Positions 61,806 through 64,000 of a DNA stretch of 64,000 nt are shown here, in pieces (position 1 is the first letter of the stretch; every line of letters begins with the position of its first letter). This DNA comes from Nageia nagi (taxonomy: Eukaryota; Pinophyta). The stretch lies in NCBI GenBank assembly GCA_050084985.1, contig JBITNC010000001.1, positions 132,494,001-132,558,000 of the forward strand, read 5' to 3'. Under the pieces are notes generated by a model, which did no database searches, had not been told where the DNA came from, and was given only the letters and a program-made list of their open reading frames with translations. A program made the position numbers and the translations under genes.

Positions 61806-62998
61806 AGCTTGATTTTCTTTCAAAATGCTCTTTTCAGTTTTGTATGGTACACCTTTTGATGTTCAATTTCTCTTAGCCTCTTCTCATCCAATGATTATAA
61901 TTATAATAACCTAGCTTTTCTTACATCTTCATTTGATATATCCCCTTGTAAATAAATTTGTAATGAGGGGAGTTCTAATTCCAGTGGTACTATAGCTTCA
62001 TCTCCATACACTAAAGAGAATGGTGTTGCCCCAATGGTTGTTCTAATACTTATCATGTATTCCCATAATGTATATGGAAATTGGTCATGCCAATCTCTCT
62101 TATATCTATCCTAAGTTTTTGATAAAATGCTTTTAATGGTCTTGTTAGAGGCTTCAGCTTGACCATTACCTTGAGTATATTAAACTAAAGAAAATATTTA
62201 CATAATATGAAACTTTTTACAAAATGCCTTCATAACTTTACCTTTGAAATTAGGTCCATTTTTCATAATCAATATTTTTGGCACACCAAACCTTGTAATA
62301 ATGTTTTCAACTAAAAATAGAATAATTTTATCTCAAGTGATTGATTTCATAGAGATAGCTTCAACCTATTTCATAGTGAATTCTATGGCTATAATAATAA
62401 ACTTATGACCTTCCCTTGAGTGTGGATTAATAAGCTTAATCAAATCTATACCCCAAGTAGCAAATGGCCATGGTGACACAGTGGAATTTAATTCTTGAGT
62501 AGGTTGTTTTTCTATATTAGCATACTTTTGACATTGCAAACAAGTCTTCACATGAGCTTTACAATCTTCTTCTATTATAGGCCAATAATAACCAATATGT
62601 AAAAGCTTAGTGTACAATGGCTTTGAATAAAAATGACCTCCACATAAACCATCATGAGCCTATTTTAATGTTGTAGCTATCTCATGTTGAGTTAAACATC
62701 TTAGTAAAGTACCATCAAAAGACTTTTTATAAAATACCTCACCAATGACCACATACTTAATAGAAGTCCTTTCCAATCTAACCTTTTCATTTCTATCATA
62801 ATCATTAGGAATGGTTTGATTCTTTAAGTAATCATAAATACCAAAGTACCAATTATGAAAATTATTTTCTTTAGCAATCAAACAAATATGAATTTCATAC
62901 ATATAATCAATGTAATAAGGAGTACTAAGCTTACAAATTTTCAAGATAGTCTCCTCATCCTCAATTTCAATTGGTGCCAGAGAAGCTATAATTTCCAT
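61798..62998 (-). pseudogene. Element D integrase, N-terminal and catalytic part
   Basis: On the minus strand from 62998: a leading region (62998-62660, open), a TGA or TAA break, then the zinc-binding region with AHDGLCGGHF, GYYWPIIEEDCKAHV and TCLQCQ (62617-62520). The core holds SPWPFATWGIDLI, a broken VEAISM stretch, RFGVPKILIMKNGPNFKG and TQGNGQAEASNKT. The second catalytic Asp is Lys (AAA on the minus strand, 62261-62263), while the Glu is kept. The C-terminal part has SIRTTIGATPFSLVYGDEA and LKRAF. It is cut at 61805 by the hAT-like element and resumes at 60314. Confidence 0.88.
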
Positions 62999-63039
62999 AG
63001 CATTTGCATACTTATTATTAGTCCTTGGTATATTTAAAT

Positions 63040-63360
63040 TATATATTTATCAAACTAATATAGTAAGTTATTAACCACTATTTTATAAGGCCTCATTTTA
63101 TCATCTTTTGTATCAAAAATATCTTGTAGTTGGTTAATGATTAGCTATGAGTCACCATAAATCTCTAAATCTTTAATTCTTAATGCAACAATTGCTTTTA
63201 AATCCAATATCAATTCTTCATACTCTACCATATTATTTGTGCATTCAAAACCAAGTTTATAGGCCATGGGGATTACCTCATTTGTAGGACAAACCAAAAT
63301 AATACTAGTACCATATCTATATGAACATTTAAATTCATATAACCATAGCATCTAGACAAT
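63040..63360 (-). pseudogene. Element D second RNase H (aRNH) remnant
   Basis: The open piece 63351-63145 reads GTSIILVCPTNEVIPMAY, ..FECTNNMVEYEELIL and LKIVALRIKDLEIYGDS-like text (positions near 63150), then TAG. The EYEELI and YGDS motifs correspond to the Glu and the last Asp of RNase H. Its place between RNase H and integrase matches elements B and E. Confidence 0.8.
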
Positions 63361-63419
63361 GGGTTTGTCTTCTGTGAGGCATACATATTCATCAAGAATC
63401 ACCATCTCATCAAAATCAT

Positions 63420-64000
63420 ATCACTAGCAATATTCTAATAGGTTTGTACACTGCTAATGGCATGGATCATCCTGATATTCATCTAGAAATTCTTTGTGGA
63501 TCATTGCTTCTTCATTTTGAGTGAATTCAACTATCAGATCTACAATGGCTTATCCTTTTCCTAACTTTTATTTCATCACATTGATGTCAAATTCTTGTAA
63601 CAATATTAGTCATTTTGCAACTCTACTTAATAAATGTTTCTTTGTCATAAGATATTTCAATGGGTTAACAAGGCTAACAATAAATATGGTACATTATATC
63701 AAATAATGTCTCAATTTTTTAGTAGTAAAGACAATGTCATAACAAAGTTTTTCCATTGGTGTATATCTAGTTTCATAGTCAATGAGGGTTTTTCTAAGGT
63801 AGTAGATAGATCTTTCTTTGCTTTCCTCATCTTTTTAGTACAACATTGCCCCCAAGGCATATAATGTAGCTAAGATATACAAATAAGTAGGTTTTGAGAA
63901 GTCCATAGGTAGTAAGATTGGGGGATTTAGCAAATATTATTTAATATTCTTAAAATCTTATTGATATTTATCATCCAATACAAATTTAATTTCCCTTTTT
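63420..64000 (-). pseudogene. Element D RNase H remnant, cut by the window edge
   Basis: On the minus strand from 64000: FVLDDKYQQDFKNIKQYLL, NPPILLPMDFSKPTYLYIL, TLYALGAMLYQKDEE, IYYLRKTLIDYETRYTPMEK, CYDIVFTTKKLRHYLI, PLKYLMTK and KWLILLQEFDI. This is the complete order of gypsy RNase H, with few stops in this frame. RT should begin just beyond the window. Confidence 0.85.

Larger units (their letters stand above)
58370..64000 (-). mobile_element. Element D: Tat-type Ty3/gypsy retrotransposon, minus strand, runs off the right edge
   Basis: On the minus strand from 64000 downwards: RNase H, second RNase H, integrase, a hAT-like insert, integrase C-terminus, a 3' region with a ~190-bp duplication, polypurine tract and 3' LTR. 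RT, gag and 5' LTR must lie beyond 64000. The 3' LTR end directly abuts element E's downstream ORF, so D most likely inserted into E in opposite orientation. TGAAAT or AAAT just left of 58370 would be its target-site sequence. Confidence 0.75.

Overview
This is an AT-rich, gene-poor stretch of nuclear DNA from a land plant. It is made of decayed transposable elements, a large tandem array and simple repeats. Most of it is Ty3/gypsy LTR retrotransposons. Those with pol carry a second RNase H-like block before the integrase and end in repeat-bearing 3' regions, which points to the plant Tat (Ogre/Retand-type) lineage. Old, frame-broken copies with weakly matching LTRs fit a large, slowly purged genome such as a gymnosperm, but the sequence alone does not settle the species. 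I found no intact host gene, rRNA, tRNA or CRISPR array.

Layout. 1-3841: AT-rich DNA with the PBS end of a minus-strand LTR element (1082-1480) and a decayed ~31-bp repeat (2194-2341). 3842-19615: four head-to-tail copies of a ~3.94-kb unit, each carrying a LINE-like fragment at its right end. 20178-28079: element A, a complete LTR element by structure (two LTRs, PPT, 5-bp duplication TTATG). It has gag, no visible pol, and a decayed antisense ORF. 28085-36144: AT-rich DNA without a recognisable gene, holding a compound AAAT/AT/GT microsatellite (32521-32674).

36145-64000: a staggered nest of four elements. F (partial LTR, gag) is cut at ~39320 by B (LTR, gag, protease, RT, two RNases H, integrase). 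B is cut at ~46951 by the probable start of E (gag, pol and an unrecognised ORF after integrase). E is cut at 58370 by D, which lies on the minus strand and runs off the right edge. Two smaller elements sit inside these. One is a ~984-bp element with 31-bp terminal inverted repeats in E (52932-53915). The other is a 1,483-bp hAT-like non-autonomous element in D's integrase (60315-61797), flanked by an exact 8-bp duplication and holding a quasi-palindromic CTACTA/TAGTAG minisatellite.

The elements look inactive: frames are broken by many TAA, TAG and TGA codons, often where the family has Gln or Trp, and some catalytic residues are changed. Any activity here would be structural (tandem-array turnover, small-RNA production) or would depend on enzymes supplied from elsewhere.
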